Positions 7,135 to 15,614 of a stretch of 33,815 nucleotides of DNA are shown here, piece after piece. Positions within the stretch are counted from its first letter, which is position 1. Every line of letters begins with the position of its first letter. The stretch is from NCBI RefSeq assembly GCF_021021415.1, contig NZ_JAINWJ010000062.1, forward strand, positions 1 to 33,815, in the 5' to 3' direction. This DNA comes from Martelella mediterranea (GTDB lineage Bacteria > Pseudomonadota > Alphaproteobacteria > Rhizobiales > Rhizobiaceae). The position numbers and the translations under genes were made by a program. The notes beneath the pieces are model-generated. The model saw only the letters and a program-made list of their open reading frames with translations, was not told where the DNA came from and did no database searches.

Positions 7135-7995
7135 ATGGCGCGTGCGGCGAGCCTTCTACTCACTACCTGCCTGCTTGCGGCCTGCTCGACAGCCGACGTG
7201 CTGACGGTGGATGCGACGCCGCCCGAGACCGTCGGCAGCGCGCCCGCCGCCCAGTATAATGCGCCGCCCGTTGCCGCCGCCCCGGCGGAAAACGTTGCCC
7301 GCCAGAGCCTCTCGCCGCCATCGGGCGCGCCCCAGCAGACCGATAGCGCTCCGCCGCAACCGAGCTATCCGGCGACGGCTTCCAGCGCGCCGCGCTATGA
7401 CGCGACGCCCGGCGTGGGACGCCCGCCCAGCACATTCGGCGCGCAGGCGGCAAACCTCGCCCCGGCCCAGCCCGCCTATACCCAGCCGCCGCAACAGACC
7501 GTGGCCGCTCCTGCTTCGCAGGCGGCCGCGACTGCGCCGGCCCAGCCCGCCCCGGCCGCCCAGCCTCCAGCGGCAAGCGCGCCCGCGCAGACAGCAGCCG
7601 CGCCGAGTGCTTCGATCGCCGCCGCCGAAACGCTCCGCTTCCTGCCGATCATCGGGGCGCCGTCCGACAAGCTGCAGCCGCTCTCCGCCAGACTCGGCGA
7701 AAGCGCGCGCGCGGCCGGCCTTTCGATCGTCGCCATGGACGACGACAAGGCCGATCTCAGCCTCAAGGGTTATTTCTCCGCCGTCGACCAGGAGGGCGTG
7801 GTCTCGGTGATCTATGTCTGGGACGTGATTGGCGAAAACGGCGTGCGCCTGCACCGCATCCAGGACAGGCAGGCGGCCGAGACCGGCGGCTTTTCCGGCT
7901 CCGATCCCTGGGCCGGTGTCAGCGCCGACATGATGGCGGCGATCGGCCAGAAATCGATTGGCTCGCTTCTGGCATGGCTCGACACGCAGGGCTGA
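7135..7995 (+). CDS. Pro/Ala/Gln-rich lipoprotein of unknown function
   Basis: The 286-residue protein begins with a lipoprotein signal peptide. A short charged start is followed by LLLTTCLLAAC, with the lipobox LAAC and the lipidated cysteine at residue 17. Residues about 25-160 are a low-complexity linker of Pro, Ala, Gln and Ser. The C-terminal 125 residues (from AAAETLRFLPIIGAPSDK) form a compact conserved-looking domain with KADLSLKGYFSAVDQEGVV and VSVIYVWDVIGENGVRLHRI. The layout suggests a membrane-anchored domain on a flexible tether reaching across the periplasm. Rhizobial genomes carry similar lipoproteins, but I know no function. GGAAGG lies upstream of the ATG. It has its own likely promoter and precedes prs by 138 bases. 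Confidence 0.85.
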   Translation: MARAASLLLTTCLLAACSTADVLTVDATPPETVGSAPAAQYNAPPVAAAPAENVARQSLSPPSGAPQQTDSAPPQPSYPATASSAPRYDATPGVGRPPSTFGAQAANLAPAQPAYTQPPQQTVAAPASQAAATAPAQPAPAAQPPAASAPAQTAAAPSASIAAAETLRFLPIIGAPSDKLQPLSARLGESARAAGLSIVAMDDDKADLSLKGYFSAVDQEGVVSVIYVWDVIGENGVRLHRIQDRQAAETGGFSGSDPWAGVSADMMAAIGQKSIGSLLAWLDTQG

Positions 7996-8063
7996 GGCTC
8001 CGCCCGCGCACGGGACCCACACCCATGCCTGTCATAAAAAATTCGGAAAAGCCCAGGGACAGC

Positions 8064-8092
8064 TTGACTGCGGCCTTGCTTTCGCGTTGATC
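8064..8092 (+). promoter_or_regulatory. Weak candidate promoter of prs
   Basis: TTGACT (8064-8069) is followed after 17 bases by TTGATC (8087-8092). The -35 is good and the -10 is poor. It is 42 bases before the prs start, in the only gap available for a separate promoter. Confidence 0.3.
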
Positions 8093-8133
8093 CGCGTTAA
8101 AAAGCGACAGTCAGATTGAACGGGCGAGATGAT

Positions 8134-9066
8134 ATGAAAGTTTTCGCGGGCAATTCCAACCGACAACTTGCCGAAGCGATTTGCAATTATCTCAATGTGC
8201 CCCTGGGCAAGGCCAGCGTCAGACGCTTCGCCGATCAGGAAATCTTCGTAGAAATTCAGGAAAATGTGCGCGGCGAGGACGTTTTCGTCGTCCAGTCGAC
8301 CTCGTTTCCCACGAATGACCACCTGATGGAACTGTTGATCATGATCGATGCGTTCCGCCGGTCCTCCGCGCGCCGCATCACTGCGGTCCTTCCTTATTTC
8401 GGTTATGCCCGCCAGGACCGCAAGCCCGGTCCGCGCACCCCGATCTCGGCCAAGCTGGTCGCCAATCTGATCACGCAGGCCGGCGCCAACCGGGTGCTGA
8501 CGCTTGATCTCCATGCCGGCCAGATCCAGGGCTTTTTCGATATTCCAACCGACAACCTCTATGCGCTGCCCATCCTTGCGCGCGATATCAAGGCGCGGCG
8601 CAACCTCGATAATGTCATGGTCGTCTCGCCCGATGTCGGCGGCGTGGTGCGCGCCCGCGCGCTTGCCAAGCGGCTCGACTGTCTGCTCGCCATCGTCGAC
8701 AAGCGTCGCGAGCGTCCCGGCGAATCGGAGGTGATGAACATCATCGGCGATGTCGAGGGCAAGGAGTGCATACTGATCGACGACATCATCGATTCGGGCG
8801 GAACGCTGGTCAATGCGGCAAGCGCCCTGCTTGCCAATGGCGCCCTGTCGGTCACCGCCTATATCACCCACGGCGTGCTGTCCGGCACCGCCGTCGACCG
8901 GATCACAGCCTCGAGCCTCGAGGAACTGGTGATCACCGATTCGATCCAGCCGCGCGGCGACATGGTGGCGTCTTCGAAGGTCCGCGTGATTTCGACGGCC
9001 GCGCTCATCGGCGAGGCGATCAACCGCACCAGCCACGAATCATCGGTCTCGAGCCTCTTCGACTAA
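8134..9066 (+). CDS. prs: Ribose-phosphate pyrophosphokinase
   Basis: This enzyme makes PRPP from ribose 5-phosphate and ATP, feeding purine, pyrimidine, histidine, tryptophan and NAD synthesis. The 310 residues are standard for class I PRPP synthetases. [19 protein letters not shown] (residues 91-109) is the ATP-binding flexible loop, [16 protein letters not shown] (125-140) contains the catalytic-region His127, and [13 protein letters not shown] (213-225) is the PRPP/ribose-phosphate loop. An in-frame TTG at 8116 exists, but the ATG at 8134 with GGCGAG upstream gives the family-typical MKVFAGNSN start. PRPP made here serves pyrimidine synthesis, two genes of which (pyrB and a pyrC homologue) are at 17698-19925. 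Confidence 0.97.
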   Translation: MKVFAGNSNRQLAEAICNYLNVPLGKASVRRFADQEIFVEIQENVRGEDVFVVQSTSFPTNDHLMELLIMIDAFRRSSARRITAVLPYFGYARQDRKPGPRTPISAKLVANLITQAGANRVLTLDLHAGQIQGFFDIPTDNLYALPILARDIKARRNLDNVMVVSPDVGGVVRARALAKRLDCLLAIVDKRRERPGESEVMNIIGDVEGKECILIDDIIDSGGTLVNAASALLANGALSVTAYITHGVLSGTAVDRITASSLEELVITDSIQPRGDMVASSKVRVISTAALIGEAINRTSHESSVSSLFD

Positions 9067-9262
9067 AGCCATTCCGCGTTTCACGGCAGCGCATACCTAT
9101 CACAAGAAGACATTCCACCGTCTTTCTCGGCGTTCCGGCACCAGTTTCGTGGCCTGAGCCAGCCTGCGCGTGTGCGTTGGACCGTATTCAAACGCATATT
9201 TCGCGACTGCGCCATTTATCAATTTTAAATTAGTTTCGCCTCATACTGCGGTTCCGTTCAGG

Positions 9263-9291
9263 TTGTTCTCACCAAACCAATTTCAATATAT
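9263..9291 (+). promoter_or_regulatory. Predicted promoter of the first EAL-domain gene
   Basis: TTGTTC (9263-9268), a 17-base spacer and ATATAT (9286-9291) lie in an AT-rich island. The predicted transcript would start near 9298, only a few bases before the Shine-Dalgarno sequence AAGGAGG at 9304-9310. Confidence 0.45.
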
Positions 9292-9303
9292 CGGTTCGTT
9301 GCG

Positions 9304-9310
9304 AAGGAGG
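9304..9310 (+). promoter_or_regulatory. Strong ribosome binding site without an obvious standard start codon
   Basis: AAGGAGG is a near-perfect Shine-Dalgarno sequence. The first in-frame codon at normal spacing is ATA at 9316 (GTC at 9313 is another). The only ATG nearby, at 9327, is 16 bases away and in another frame that soon closes. This site decides whether the EAL protein starts upstream of the TTG at 9370. Confidence 0.55.
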
Positions 9311-9369
9311 CTGTCATATATTCCGCATGCAGACAACGGACGTGCGTTCGCGGCCTGGTTCACCTGGCA

Positions 9370-11547
9370 TTGCTCGCTGTTGTGTTATTCGCCTCTCCTC
9401 TCCATGCCAGACCCCTCCCTTTCGCTTTTCCGCCCGCCATCGATGAGAGCCCGATGGCGATGTTCGTGGTCGACCCTGCCACCGGCGCATTTCTCGCCTC
9501 CAACCGGGCGGCGCAGGCGCTTTACGGCTGGTCGCGGGAAGAGTTCCAGGCGCTTTCCGTTTCCGACCTGAACCAGATGCAGCAGTCGAAGGTTGCCGAA
9601 GACCTCGACCAGGCCGTGCAGTTGCAGAAAAACTTTTTCGAGTTCAGCCAACGCCTGAAGGATGGCGAACTGCGCGAAATCAGCATGTTCAGCTGGCCGA
9701 TTACCGAACAAGGCGAAACGCTGCTGATGTCCGTCGTGCTTGAAAGCCGGGACGCCGGCCGGACCTACGCCGTCCTCAATCTCAACCGTCTGAACCTTGC
9801 CTTCATCGCCGTGCTGTGCATTCTTGGGGCGACGGTTCTGCTGCTGGTGTTCATCATATTCCGGCGTCGCAGGCTGGTGCGGGAGCTAGGCCGACAGCAC
9901 CTGCTGCTGCGCGTGATGATGGACGCGATACCGGATCAGATCTATTTCAGGCGTCCCGACCGCCAGATCGTGGCCTGCAACCAGGCCGCGGCCGAGTTCC
10001 TCGGCATGCCGGTGGAAATGATCGTCGGCAAGAGCGACCGGGAACTGTTCGGAGAGAGCGAGGACAGCCTGTTGCGGCAGCAGATCTTCGGCGCGATCGA
10101 TGAGCGCGACAATCACGTCGTGCAGGGCGAGGTCACAAGCCCGACGGGCAAGAAACACACGCTTGAAATGTTCCGCGCGCCGGTGATCGACCCCAGCGGC
10201 AAGCCCTTCGGCACCGTCAGTATCTGGCGCGACATCACGGACCGGCGGCGCAACGAAGAGCGGATCGAGGCGCTCGCCTTCTATGACCCGCTGACCAAGC
10301 TTGCCAATCGCGCCAGGGCGCAGGAGGTCTTGCTGGATCTTCTCGCAACCCACAGACAGTCCAAGCATCATATGGCGCTTGCGATCTTCGACCTCGACAA
10401 TTTCGCCGCGGTGAACTCGATCTTCGGACACAATATCGGCGATGCGCTGCTGCGGGCGACCGGGCGGCGGCTGAGCAACACGATCGAGGCCGGCAGCTTT
10501 GCCGCGCGACTTTCGAGCGACGAATTCCTGGTGCTGCTGACAGAACTGGGCGATGACCGGACGACGGCGCTGCAGACCGCGCAGGAACGGATCGACAGGC
10601 TACACGAGAAGCTCTCGCAGAAGGCCTTCGTCAACAGCCACCACATTACGCCCAGCACCTGCGTCGGCGCCGTGCTTGTGGGCCCGGACGCCGAAAGCGC
10701 CAATGACGAGCTGCGCCGCGCCGACCTTGCCATGCACAACGCCAAGGCGAAGGGACGCGGCAGCATAAGCTGGTTCCATGACGACATGGTCGACCAGCTG
10801 GTATCGCGTTTCGACCTGGAAACCGCGCTGGAGCGGGCGCTGCAGACCAACGGTTTCAGCATTTATCTGCAGCCGATCATCAACCGCAATGCCTCGGGTC
10901 GTCATTTCGAGGCGCTGTTGCGGCTCGACCATCCCGAGCGCGGCGTCATCAGCCCGGGCGATTTCATCGATGTCGCCGAGAGCACCGGCCTTATCGTGCC
11001 GATCGGCGCCTGGGTCCTGGAGGAAGCCTGCAAGCTGCTCAGCGAATATCCAGACCTGCATCTGTCGGTCAACGTCTCGGTGCAGCAATTCCTTCAGGAG
11101 GATTTCGTCGAGCATTTATGCGCGCTGCTGGAACGCTACGACTTCGCGCCAAACCATCTCACGCTGGAGATGACCGAAAGCCTGATGATCGCCAATTTCG
11201 AGCTCACCCTGTCCCAGTTGATGGCGATCCGCGACCTGAAAATCCGCCTGTCGATCGACGATTTCGGCACCGGTTACTCCGCCCTGCTTTACCTCAAACA
11301 ACTGCCGCTCGACGAGTTGAAGATCGACCAGTCCTTCATCTCCGGCGTACCGCATGACAGCAATGACACCTCGCTGGTAGAGCTGATCATCACCACGGCG
11401 CATCACCTCGGCCTCGTGATCGTGGCGGAAGGCGTGGAAACACCTGAACAGGAGGAATGGCTGCGCAGACATGGCTGCGAGAGCCTGCAGGGCTATCTGT
11501 TCAGCCGGCCGCAGCCAATCAAACACTATCTGCCATCTTTCCATTGA
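9370..11547 (+). CDS. Membrane PAS-GGDEF-EAL protein, probable c-di-GMP phosphodiesterase
   Basis: Counted from the TTG at 9370, the protein has 725 residues. A PAS-like sensor lies in the periplasm (about 28-130), a membrane segment at 144-165, a cytoplasmic PAS at 180-295, a GGDEF domain at 300-470 and an EAL domain at 480-722. The GGDEF motif is SSDEF (382-386), so cyclase activity is unlikely, though Asn349 and Asp358 of the guanine site remain. The EAL domain looks active: EAL 514-516, Asn568, Glu603, Asp630-Asp631, Lys651, Glu688 and Gln707. It should break c-di-GMP to pGpG under control of a periplasmic signal. The first residues (LAVVLFASPLHA) are the end of a signal peptide whose basic start, CRQRTCVRGLVH, lies upstream in frame, so the real start is probably near 9316. 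Confidence 0.88.
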   Translation: MLAVVLFASPLHARPLPFAFPPAIDESPMAMFVVDPATGAFLASNRAAQALYGWSREEFQALSVSDLNQMQQSKVAEDLDQAVQLQKNFFEFSQRLKDGELREISMFSWPITEQGETLLMSVVLESRDAGRTYAVLNLNRLNLAFIAVLCILGATVLLLVFIIFRRRRLVRELGRQHLLLRVMMDAIPDQIYFRRPDRQIVACNQAAAEFLGMPVEMIVGKSDRELFGESEDSLLRQQIFGAIDERDNHVVQGEVTSPTGKKHTLEMFRAPVIDPSGKPFGTVSIWRDITDRRRNEERIEALAFYDPLTKLANRARAQEVLLDLLATHRQSKHHMALAIFDLDNFAAVNSIFGHNIGDALLRATGRRLSNTIEAGSFAARLSSDEFLVLLTELGDDRTTALQTAQERIDRLHEKLSQKAFVNSHHITPSTCVGAVLVGPDAESANDELRRADLAMHNAKAKGRGSISWFHDDMVDQLVSRFDLETALERALQTNGFSIYLQPIINRNASGRHFEALLRLDHPERGVISPGDFIDVAESTGLIVPIGAWVLEEACKLLSEYPDLHLSVNVSVQQFLQEDFVEHLCALLERYDFAPNHLTLEMTESLMIANFELTLSQLMAIRDLKIRLSIDDFGTGYSALLYLKQLPLDELKIDQSFISGVPHDSNDTSLVELIITTAHHLGLVIVAEGVETPEQEEWLRRHGCESLQGYLFSRPQPIKHYLPSFH

Positions 11548-11648
11548 CCGCCATTCCGTGGCAGGCTGGCGGAAGAGTTCTTTTGGTCCGCGTGTCCGGA
11601 CGGAAAACCGGCTTCCACCGGACGCGCTATGGATGGATGAGGTGAGTG

Positions 11649-12275
11649 ATGAAAGCGCTGCTGCTGGTCGATATCCAGAATGGCTTCTGCCCGGGTGGCA
11701 ATCTTGCCGTCGCCGATGGCGATGCCGTGGTGCCGGTCGCAAACCGGCTGATCGAAAATGGCGGCTACGGCCTGATCGTCGCCTCGCAGGACTGGCATCC
11801 GCCCGGCCACGGATCGTTCGCCTCCTCCCACCCCGGCAAGCAGCCCTTCGAGATGGGCGAGCTTTCCGGAAAGCCGCAGATCATGTGGCCCGATCACTGC
11901 GTCCAGAATACGCCCGACGCCGATTTCCACCCCGAACTGAATGTCGCCGCGATCGACCATGTCCAGCGCAAGGGCGAGGATCCCGATGTCGATTCCTATT
12001 CCGCCTTCCGCGACAATGATCGCAACGCCGTGACCGGGCTCGATGCCTATCTGCGGCATAAATCGGTCGGAACGCTCGATATTCTCGGCCTGGCAACGGA
12101 TTACTGTGTCCGGTTCTCGGCGCTCGACGCCGTCGCCATGCTGCCGGACGTCAAGGTTCGCCTGATCGAGGACGGGTGCCGCGGGATCGATGCCGCAGGC
12201 GTCAGCGACGCGATCCGCGAGATGCGCGACGCCGGGGTCGAGATCATCGACAGCGACGCCGCCATCGCCGGCTAA
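11649..12275 (+). CDS. pncA: Nicotinamidase/pyrazinamidase
   Basis: PncA hydrolyses nicotinamide to nicotinate for NAD salvage. The 208-residue isochorismatase-fold protein has the full catalytic triad: Asp8 in LLVDIQNGF, Lys108 in VQRKGEDPDVDSYSAF and Cys153 in LATDYCVRFSALDA. The metal site is visible in SQDWHPPGHGSF (Asp48, His50, His54) with a further His in WPDHCVQ (83). A GTG lies immediately upstream in frame at 11646, but the ATG at 11649 with GAGG 6 bases before it is preferred. It follows the EAL gene by 101 bases and may have its own promoter, which I could not identify. Confidence 0.95.
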   Translation: MKALLLVDIQNGFCPGGNLAVADGDAVVPVANRLIENGGYGLIVASQDWHPPGHGSFASSHPGKQPFEMGELSGKPQIMWPDHCVQNTPDADFHPELNVAAIDHVQRKGEDPDVDSYSAFRDNDRNAVTGLDAYLRHKSVGTLDILGLATDYCVRFSALDAVAMLPDVKVRLIEDGCRGIDAAGVSDAIREMRDAGVEIIDSDAAIAG

Positions 12276-12425
12276 GAATTCCTTAATCCACCCATCAACC
12301 GAACTGATTTGTGTTGCCGGCTTCAACCGGCTAAGCGGTGAGAATGTCCGTCATTTCCTTGATCCCAGCTTGCCGCCAGATGCCTGCTTCTTGTTTGCCG
12401 CTCCCGCCGACCGAAGGTCCCCCTC

Positions 12426-13130
12426 ATGCCTGACACCTCCGAATTCCTGACCGGCATTCGCGCCGGGCTGGTGCCGACGCTTTCGGCGGCACCCTTCGGC
12501 GTATTGTTCGGCGCTGTCGCCGTGGCGCAGGGGCAAAGCGTGGCCGAGGCCGCGCTGATGAGCCTGACGCTGTTTGCCGGCGCGAGCCAGCTGGTGGGCG
12601 TCGAACTCTTCGGCCAGCGCGCCGCGGCCTGGATCATCGTGGCCTCGATCCTGGCGGTCAATTTCCGTCACGTGCTCTATTCGGCGGCGATAACGCCGAT
12701 CATCTCGCGGTTTTCGCGGGTCGAGCGGGTTCTCGCCTTCTTCTTCCTGACCGACCCGCAATTCGCCGAAACGCTGAAGCGGGAAGATTCGGGCACGCCG
12801 GCGACCTTCGCCTGGTATATCGGCGTCGCCTTATGCTTTTATACATCCTGGAACGTAATGACGCTGATCGGCGCCACGCTTGGCGGTTTCATCGACAACC
12901 CGGAGGCGCTCGGGCTCGACGTTCTGCTGCCAATCTATTTCCTGAGCCTCGTGATCGGGTTCAGGCACAGGGCCAATTATCTGCCTGTGGTGGCGGCGAG
13001 CGCCATCGCTTCCGTAATCGCCTTTGTCACCATCGGCTCGCCCTGGCATGTCAGCGTCGGGGCTTTCGCCGGCATTCTTCTGGCCGCTGCCCTACCGCCC
13101 GCGCCCGCCGGAAAGGCGGAAAAGCCGTGA
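12426..13130 (+). CDS. azlC: AzlC-family branched-chain amino acid exporter, large subunit
   Basis: The 234-residue membrane protein has the AzlC signature: GLVPTLSAAPFGVLFGAVAV at the N-terminus, FAGASQLVGVELFGQ, and NFRHVLYSAAI in the middle. Several hydrophobic segments follow. With AzlD it forms a two-subunit exporter of the LIV-E type (AzlCD, BrnFE, YgaZH), which exports valine, leucine or isoleucine, and in some cases methionine or azaleucine. The ATG at 12426 is 150 bases after pncA. The stop codon overlaps the azlD start (GTGA), so the subunits are probably made by coupled translation. The substrate cannot be set from the sequence. Confidence 0.9.
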   Translation: MPDTSEFLTGIRAGLVPTLSAAPFGVLFGAVAVAQGQSVAEAALMSLTLFAGASQLVGVELFGQRAAAWIIVASILAVNFRHVLYSAAITPIISRFSRVERVLAFFFLTDPQFAETLKREDSGTPATFAWYIGVALCFYTSWNVMTLIGATLGGFIDNPEALGLDVLLPIYFLSLVIGFRHRANYLPVVAASAIASVIAFVTIGSPWHVSVGAFAGILLAAALPPAPAGKAEKP

Positions 13131-13444
13131 GCAATTTCACCGACGATCATATCATTCTGATCATTCTGGCCGCCGCCGTCGTCACCTATCTGACGCGGAT
13201 CGGAGGCTATCTCCTGTTGTCGGTGGTCTCGCGCATTCCGCCGCGGGTCGAAGCGGCGCTCAATGCCATACCCGCCGCGGTGCTGACGACGCTGGTCGCG
13301 CCGGCCTTTTATGCCGGCGGATGGGAGACGAAACTCGCCATGGCCGCCGCGCTGCTGGTCGGGTTGCGCTACACCTCGCCACTGCCGATGATTGCCATCG
13401 GTTGGGCGGTGGTAATGATCGCGCGCTATTTCGTCATCGCCTGA
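13127..13444 (+). CDS. azlD: AzlD-family small subunit of the branched-chain amino acid exporter
   Basis: This 105-residue protein has three to four hydrophobic segments, as usual for AzlD. Typical stretches are VVTYLTRIGGYLLL, ALNAIPAAVLTTLVAPA and ALLVGLRYTSPLPMIAIGWA. It pairs with AzlC in the membrane. The GTG start at 13127 overlaps the azlC stop by 4 bases. Its last 11 bases overlap the 3' end of pepP on the other strand, so the two transcripts converge with no room for a separate terminator. Confidence 0.9.
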   Translation: MSNFTDDHIILIILAAAVVTYLTRIGGYLLLSVVSRIPPRVEAALNAIPAAVLTTLVAPAFYAGGWETKLAMAAALLVGLRYTSPLPMIAIGWAVVMIARYFVIA

Positions 13445-15269
13445 GAGGCTTTGTTGCCGCCTCCAGCCAGCGACGCTCGGCCTCGCTTGCAGCCAAGGGG
13501 GCAAGTTTTTCGTGCACCTCGCGATGATAGGCGTCGAGCCATCCGATTTCCTCGGCGCTCAGCAACGCGGGCAGGATCAGTCTCAGATCGATCGGGCACC
13601 ATGTCAGCGTCTCGAAGCCGAGCATCGGAATTTCGCCGCCCTCGATCGGCTCGGCCTCCTTCACCAGAACCAGGTTTTCGATGCGGATGCCAAACGCGCC
13701 GGGGCGATAATAGCCGGGCTCGTTGGATAGAATCATGCCGGGCTTCAGTTCGGCCGAACCCAGCCGCGATATCCGTTGCGGTCCCTCATGCACCGACAGA
13801 TAGGAGCCGACGCCGTGGCCGGTTCCGTGGGCAAAGTCGACGCCAGCCTGCCAGAGCGCGGCGCGGGCAAACGGGTCGAGATCCATGCCGCGCGTGCCCG
13901 CCGGAAAGCGCGCCCGCGAAATCGCGATCATGCCTTTCAGCACCAGCGTGAAGAATTTCTTCTGCGCGTCATCGACTTCGCCGATCGCAATCGTGCGGGT
14001 GATATCGGTGGTGCCGTTCTGGTACTGCGCGCCGGAATCGACGAGATACATCTCTCCGGATTGCAGCATGCGGCTGGTCTCGCTGGTGACGCGATAATGG
14101 ATGATCGCGGCATTCGGTCCCGCGCCCGAGATCGTGTCGAATGAGATGTCGCGCAGCGGGTTCTGCATCCGCAACCCGGTCTCGGCGCGCGCCGTCTCCA
14201 GCGCGCTTGCCGCATCGATCTCGCTGACTGTGCCGGGCGTCTGGCCATCGAGCCACGCAAGGAACGACACCATGGCCGCGCCGTCCTGCAGATGGGCGGC
14301 GCGCGTGCCCGCCTGTTCCGCCGGGTTCTTGACCGCGCGGGCGGGCGCAACCGGGTCGGGCGCATTCTGCCATTTGCCGCCGGCCGCCTCCACGATCTGC
14401 ACCACGGCGTAGGGCACCGCCGCGCGATCGAGGAGCAGCATTTCGCCCGCCGCCGCGATCGCCGCAAGCGCATCGGAAATCGCTTCGGACGGCAGCAGGG
14501 CGGCGAGCGGTTTCAGGTGGGCGGCGGCCTCGCCGGCCACTTTTTCCGGCATCACGAACAACATCGCCGAGCCATCCCCCTTCACGATCGCGCGCGACAA
14601 GGGGGCTGGCGTATGGGCGACATCATTGCCGCGGATGTTGAACAGCCAGGCAACCGAGGTCGAATCGGCGATCAACACCGCGTCGGCCTTCTTCTCGCGC
14701 AGCATTTCGGCAATGGCCGCAATCTTCTCAGTAGCCGGTTGTCCGGCCAGATCGCTGTTCTGAACGGTGACGGGCGCGGAGGGCGCGGCCGGACGATCGG
14801 CCCATATGCCGTCAATCGGGTTTTCGGAAAGCAGTACAAGTTCGCCGCCGATATCGGCCAGCGCGGATTGCAGCTTCCCGACCTCCGCCGGCGTATGCAG
14901 CCAGGGATCGATGCCAAGTTTCAGCCCTTTCGGCTTGTGCTCGCCAAGCCATGCGGACGGCGGGCAGCCGACAAGATCGCCGGCGGTGATCAGATCGGCA
15001 TCGGTCTGGGCGGCAAGCTGGGTGGTGTAGCGGCCATCGACGAACACAACAGCCTGATCTTCCATCACAAGCGCGATGCCCGCCGAGCCAGTGAAGCCCG
15101 TCAGCCATGCCAGCCGCTCGGCCGATGGCGGCACATATTCGCCCTGATACTCATCGGTGCGCGGCACCAGAAACGCGTTGATGCCGAGGGCCGGAAACAG
15201 CGCGCGCAGGGCGGCGACGCGGGGTGCGGCCTGTTCGGGGCGGGAGGAAACGTCGAAGGACTGAAACAT
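13434..15269 (-). CDS. pepP: Xaa-Pro aminopeptidase (aminopeptidase P, M24B)
   Basis: This 611-residue enzyme removes the N-terminal residue from peptides with proline in position two. It has the three-domain layout of long aminopeptidases P: two creatinase-like N-terminal domains (MFQSFDVS... and a second after about residue 160) and the C-terminal M24 domain. All metal ligands are visible: the two Asp in LVDSGAQYQNGTTDITRT, His in GTGHGVGSYLSVHEGP, Glu in SNEPGYYRPGAFG and Glu in IRIENLVLV. The frame is open further upstream, but the ATG at 15269 gives the family start. The intact active site contrasts with the degenerate M24 protein at 5820. It is cytoplasmic and converges on azlD with an 11-base overlap. 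Confidence 0.95.
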   Translation of the reverse strand: MFQSFDVSSRPEQAAPRVAALRALFPALGINAFLVPRTDEYQGEYVPPSAERLAWLTGFTGSAGIALVMEDQAVVFVDGRYTTQLAAQTDADLITAGDLVGCPPSAWLGEHKPKGLKLGIDPWLHTPAEVGKLQSALADIGGELVLLSENPIDGIWADRPAAPSAPVTVQNSDLAGQPATEKIAAIAEMLREKKADAVLIADSTSVAWLFNIRGNDVAHTPAPLSRAIVKGDGSAMLFVMPEKVAGEAAAHLKPLAALLPSEAISDALAAIAAAGEMLLLDRAAVPYAVVQIVEAAGGKWQNAPDPVAPARAVKNPAEQAGTRAAHLQDGAAMVSFLAWLDGQTPGTVSEIDAASALETARAETGLRMQNPLRDISFDTISGAGPNAAIIHYRVTSETSRMLQSGEMYLVDSGAQYQNGTTDITRTIAIGEVDDAQKKFFTLVLKGMIAISRARFPAGTRGMDLDPFARAALWQAGVDFAHGTGHGVGSYLSVHEGPQRISRLGSAELKPGMILSNEPGYYRPGAFGIRIENLVLVKEAEPIEGGEIPMLGFETLTWCPIDLRLILPALLSAEEIGWLDAYHREVHEKLAPLAASEAERRWLEAATKPLRR

Positions 15270-15489
15270 GAATGACGACCACTGGCTATTTATCGGCGCG
15301 ACGATAGCCGATCCCGTCCGGGATCGAAATCGTTTTCCGCTCGTTTTTCGACGGCCACACGGTTCCGGCCTTCGCCTCACCTGCTTGCCGTGCAAGAGGC
15401 GCAATCGCAATGATGCATGAAAGGCCAAGCATGCAGGAGATGCATGGCTCCCATGACCCTGCCTACCTGCCTAACTGTCAGGCATGCGC

Positions 15490-15495
15490 CTATAT
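15490..15495 (+). promoter_or_regulatory. Candidate -10 box of the DUF1127-like gene
   Basis: CTATAT matches the -10 form common in alphaproteobacteria. The -35 region about 17 bases upstream (CTGCCT) is a weak match. Transcription from here would give a leader of roughly 113 bases that contains both hairpins at 15529-15571. Confidence 0.4.
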
Positions 15496-15528
15496 CAGAC
15501 ACAGTTGGTCGATGAAGGCATCGCGCCG

Positions 15529-15571
15529 AACCGGAGTGCCGGTTTGACTGCAGCGGGCCGATTGGATCGGC
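15529..15571 (+). promoter_or_regulatory. Structured leader: two hairpins
   Basis: AACCGG-AGTG-CCGGTT (15529-15544) and GCCGAT-TGG-ATCGGC (15557-15571) are two perfect 6-base stems in tandem. The Shine-Dalgarno sequence AGGGAG follows 30 bases later. They could regulate or stabilise the small mRNA, but I see no known riboswitch class. Confidence 0.45.
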
Positions 15572-15614
15572 GGCGAATACCGCATTTCGATCATCAAGAC
15601 AGGGAGTTACGACA

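Larger units (their letters stand above)
9067..9369. other. 303-base gap between prs and the first EAL gene
   Basis: This gap holds no separate gene that I can support. The middle (about 9200-9300) is AT-rich and contains the candidate promoter 9263-9291 and a strong Shine-Dalgarno sequence at 9304-9310. The last 54 bases (from about 9316) are probably coding, as the true N-terminus of the EAL protein. No terminator is evident after prs. Confidence 0.6.
15270..15614. other. 345-base divergent region between pepP and the DUF1127-like gene
   Basis: No gene is supported here. The pepP half holds several ATGCAT/GCATGC-type motifs (about 15410-15445) and a CTTGC-CGT-GCAAG palindrome near 15382-15394. 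The right half holds a CTATAT -10-like box at 15490-15495 and two small hairpins at 15529-15544 and 15557-15571, which would lie in the leader of the small gene at 15615. Confidence 0.55.

Noticed and set aside
5787-7163. 458-codon minus-strand open frame opposite the M24 gene
   Set aside because: This is an antisense shadow; the plus strand has an intact M24-fold protein with a Shine-Dalgarno sequence.
7211-7810. 199-codon Arg/Pro-rich frame inside the lipoprotein gene
   Set aside because: It is a frame-shifted reading of the low-complexity Pro/Ala coding region, with no start signal and implausible composition.
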